Below are positions 5,460-6,605 of a DNA stretch of 6,605 nucleotides, piece by piece; the first letter of the stretch is position 1; each line of letters opens with the position of its first letter. Origin of the DNA: Deltaproteobacteria bacterium (GTDB lineage: Bacteria > Desulfobacterota > Binatia > UBA9968); contig JACPDC010000293.1 of NCBI GenBank assembly GCA_016184235.1, positions 1 to 6,605 on the forward strand, read 5' to 3'. The position numbers and the translations under genes are program-made. A model generated the notes under the pieces. That model was not told the DNA's origin. It worked only from the letters and a program-made list of their open reading frames with translations, and did not search any database.

Positions 5460-6284
5460 CTAAACGGAACGGAAACGCGGATCCTTCAGGAAATGAAGAA
5501 TAGCCTCCAGCACACCTCCAGCGATGGCTCTCGCCTTGTCGGAAATCACGTAACAATACCCTCTTTCCCCCCTGGGATCAATGTCCCCGGCCTTCATGCC
5601 CTCCTCGACCTTTATGCCGTCCTTGAGCAGGCCCCGCAGAACCCCCCGGATCCGAGCCTGGAGCGGTACGCCGTTTACCTGGGCCACCGCCTCCCCCACG
5701 CTCACCATATCCCCGATCTCGCGCAGGGCCTTGAATAGACCTTCTCTGGGCGCGCGCAAAACCCGCTCCTCGCCGTACCCCCCCACCGGGGCCGGTACGC
5801 CGGTGTCCTGCTCCGCCTCCCCTTCCCAGAGGACCCGCCCGAGGTTGTGACCCCGATTGCTCTCCACGACTGCGTGAACGTTTGCCCCGGCGCGGAATCC
5901 CGGCCCGACGCCGACCACCAACCTGGCCTGGGAGCTGTCAGTGCCGGTATTTCTCTTGGCCATGATGGCGTCAACGATCACCTCCGGCCGGATCGCCTCC
6001 CGCACCCTGGCCTCCGGATCGACAAAAAGCGGTATGCCGCCCTCTTTCCAAATGGCCAGCGCCTCCTCAGGTGAGGAGACCCGGACCGCCTCCACCCCCT
6101 CGATGGCATGCCTTCCCTGAAACACCGCCTCGGCAAAAGCCACCGCACGGCGCACCGTAGTAGGAGCGGCCACCTCAGTGATCAAGACCCTCATATGGCA
6201 GCGCCTCAGGCGATGGGCGATGCCGCTGGCCATCTCCCCGCCGCCCCGGATCAGCACCGTCAATTCACTCAAGTCGGGCGCCAT
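5460..6284 (-). CDS. yqeB: EF2563/YqeB-family protein of the selenium-dependent molybdenum hydroxylase system
   Basis: Member of the family linked by comparative genomics to molybdenum hydroxylases that carry labile, non-selenocysteine selenium; its biochemical role is not settled. In the 274 residues I see an N-terminal Rossmann-like start LIRGGGEMASGIAHRL at 11-26, a VDAIMAKRNTGT motif at 104-115, VGVGPGFRAG at 124-133, HAVVESNRGHNLGR at 137-150, and a GVPAPVGGYG loop at 162-171. The C-terminal half (about 185-238) has the look of a barrel, with V-x-V-G-E-A-V then GVPLQARIRGVLRGLLKDG, followed by DPRG. The ATG at 6284 is the natural first start, but no ribosome binding site precedes it; a TTG four codons on is an alternative. 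It leads directly into coxD and coxE, a combination suggesting that the enzyme matured here may use selenium. No selD is in the window. Confidence 0.9.
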   Translation of the reverse strand: MAPDLSELTVLIRGGGEMASGIAHRLRRCHMRVLITEVAAPTTVRRAVAFAEAVFQGRHAIEGVEAVRVSSPEEALAIWKEGGIPLFVDPEARVREAIRPEVIVDAIMAKRNTGTDSSQARLVVGVGPGFRAGANVHAVVESNRGHNLGRVLWEGEAEQDTGVPAPVGGYGEERVLRAPREGLFKALREIGDMVSVGEAVAQVNGVPLQARIRGVLRGLLKDGIKVEEGMKAGDIDPRGERGYCYVISDKARAIAGGVLEAILHFLKDPRFRSV

Positions 6285-6605
6285 AATGAAAGTTTACTTT
6301 AGCCGACCCCCTATAGGCAACAGGCTGAAGGGTCGCTCGGGGGCCTGGTTCGCTCCCCGAAAGCAATAGACCTGTGGGTTCTTTGAACCTGCACGACTGG
6401 TGCTTTCGGGTCGCTAGCCAGGCTCCCTCGCTTTACGGGGCGACCGAGGGGAGCGCCAGTGAGGCTGCGGACGTAGAGACGAAAAGGTTCGGTTTAAGCA
6501 CCGCTCCATCGGCCGCAGCCGAGAGCGCGTTCCCCGAGGGAGCTATGGCATCGATCTTGAGAGACGCCTCCGGTGCGAAGCTCTCTCGGCTTGCAGAGAG
6601 TTCCG
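6285..6605. other. Gene-free region rich in inverted repeats, possible structured RNA or palindromic element
   Basis: I recognise no protein, tRNA, rRNA or known riboswitch here. Inverted repeats are dense: CGACCC 6304-6309 with GGGTCG 6330-6335; CGGGG 6338-6342 with CCCCG 6355-6359; a perfect 8-base pair CGAAAGCA 6358-6365 with TGCTTTCG 6401-6408, enclosing the hairpin GGTTC-TTT-GAACC at 6377-6389; GGTCGC 6409-6414 with GCGACC 6440-6445; GGCTGCGG 6463-6470 with CCGCAGCC 6513-6520; and GCTCCCTCG 6422-6430 with CGAGGGAGC 6535-6543. The last pair ends 1 base before an ATG at 6545 on the plus strand, which opens 20 codons (MASILRDASGAKLSRLAESS) to the window edge with a GAGGG run ahead of it; that frame is too short to call a gene. 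The sequence GGGTCGCT also occurs twice (6330-6337, 6408-6415). Strand of any transcript is undecided. Confidence 0.55.

Noticed and set aside
6370..6400. tRNA T-arm, suggested by GGTTCAAAGAACC on the minus strand.
   Set aside because: Stem and loop lengths do not fit a T-arm (3-base loop hairpin) and no acceptor or anticodon arm can be built around it.
6301..6420. TPP riboswitch, suggested by CTTTGAACCTG near 6381 and GCTGAAG near 6324.
   Set aside because: The CTGAGA core and the CTGGATAATGCCAGCG segment are absent, and the TTTGAACC is explained as the loop and arm of a local hairpin.
6545..6604. Possible plus-strand gene start MASILRDASGAKLSRLAESS with a GAGGG run upstream.
   Set aside because: Only 20 codons are visible, no family is recognised, and minus-strand frames are also open across the end, so coding cannot be asserted.

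Overview
The window reads as one long leftward (minus-strand) gene run from a GC-rich bacterium, with nothing clearly coding on the plus strand. Gene content is molybdenum-hydroxylase maturation, the labile-selenium marker family EF2563/YqeB, a UbiX flavin prenyltransferase, a type 2 isopentenyl diphosphate isomerase and an archaeal-type riboflavin kinase. This fits an anaerobic or facultative bacterium; a Desulfobacterota-like ('deltaproteobacterial') or related lineage is my best guess from gene content only and is not proven here.

In transcription order (right to left): (1) 6285-6605 has no recognisable gene but is unusually rich in inverted repeats. (2) 5460-6284 is an EF2563/YqeB-family protein. 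(3) 4502-5422 is a CoxD-type MoxR AAA+ ATPase and (4) 3287-4498 a CoxE-type von Willebrand factor A protein, 3 bases apart. (5) 2790-3191 is a stand-alone XdhC/CoxI N-terminal domain. (6) 1927-2700 is a longer XdhC with a complete Rossmann domain but a degenerate N-terminal part. (7) 1453-1848 is a DUF120 CTP-dependent riboflavin kinase homologue, (8) 799-1446 is UbiX, and (9) 1-780 is type 2 IPP isomerase, cut off by the window edge before its C-terminus.

The genes form two functional blocks. The first (YqeB, CoxD, CoxE, two XdhC proteins) is a maturation kit that would load or sulfurate/selenate the molybdenum cofactor of a xanthine-dehydrogenase/CO-dehydrogenase-family hydroxylase. The hydroxylase itself is not in the window. 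The second (riboflavin kinase, UbiX, IPP isomerase) is a compact cassette that could supply both precursors of prenylated FMN: FMN from the kinase, and dimethylallyl phosphate via the isomerase product, joined by UbiX. IPP isomerase type 2 also needs FMN, so all three proteins share that cofactor.

The three gaps of 78-95 bases in the middle of the run (1849-1926, 2701-2789, 3192-3286) each carry an array of short tandem repeats facing each other as inverted halves. The sequence and period differ at each site: 7 bases in two, 9 in the third. The other junctions are tight (3 to 37 bases) and lack such arrays.
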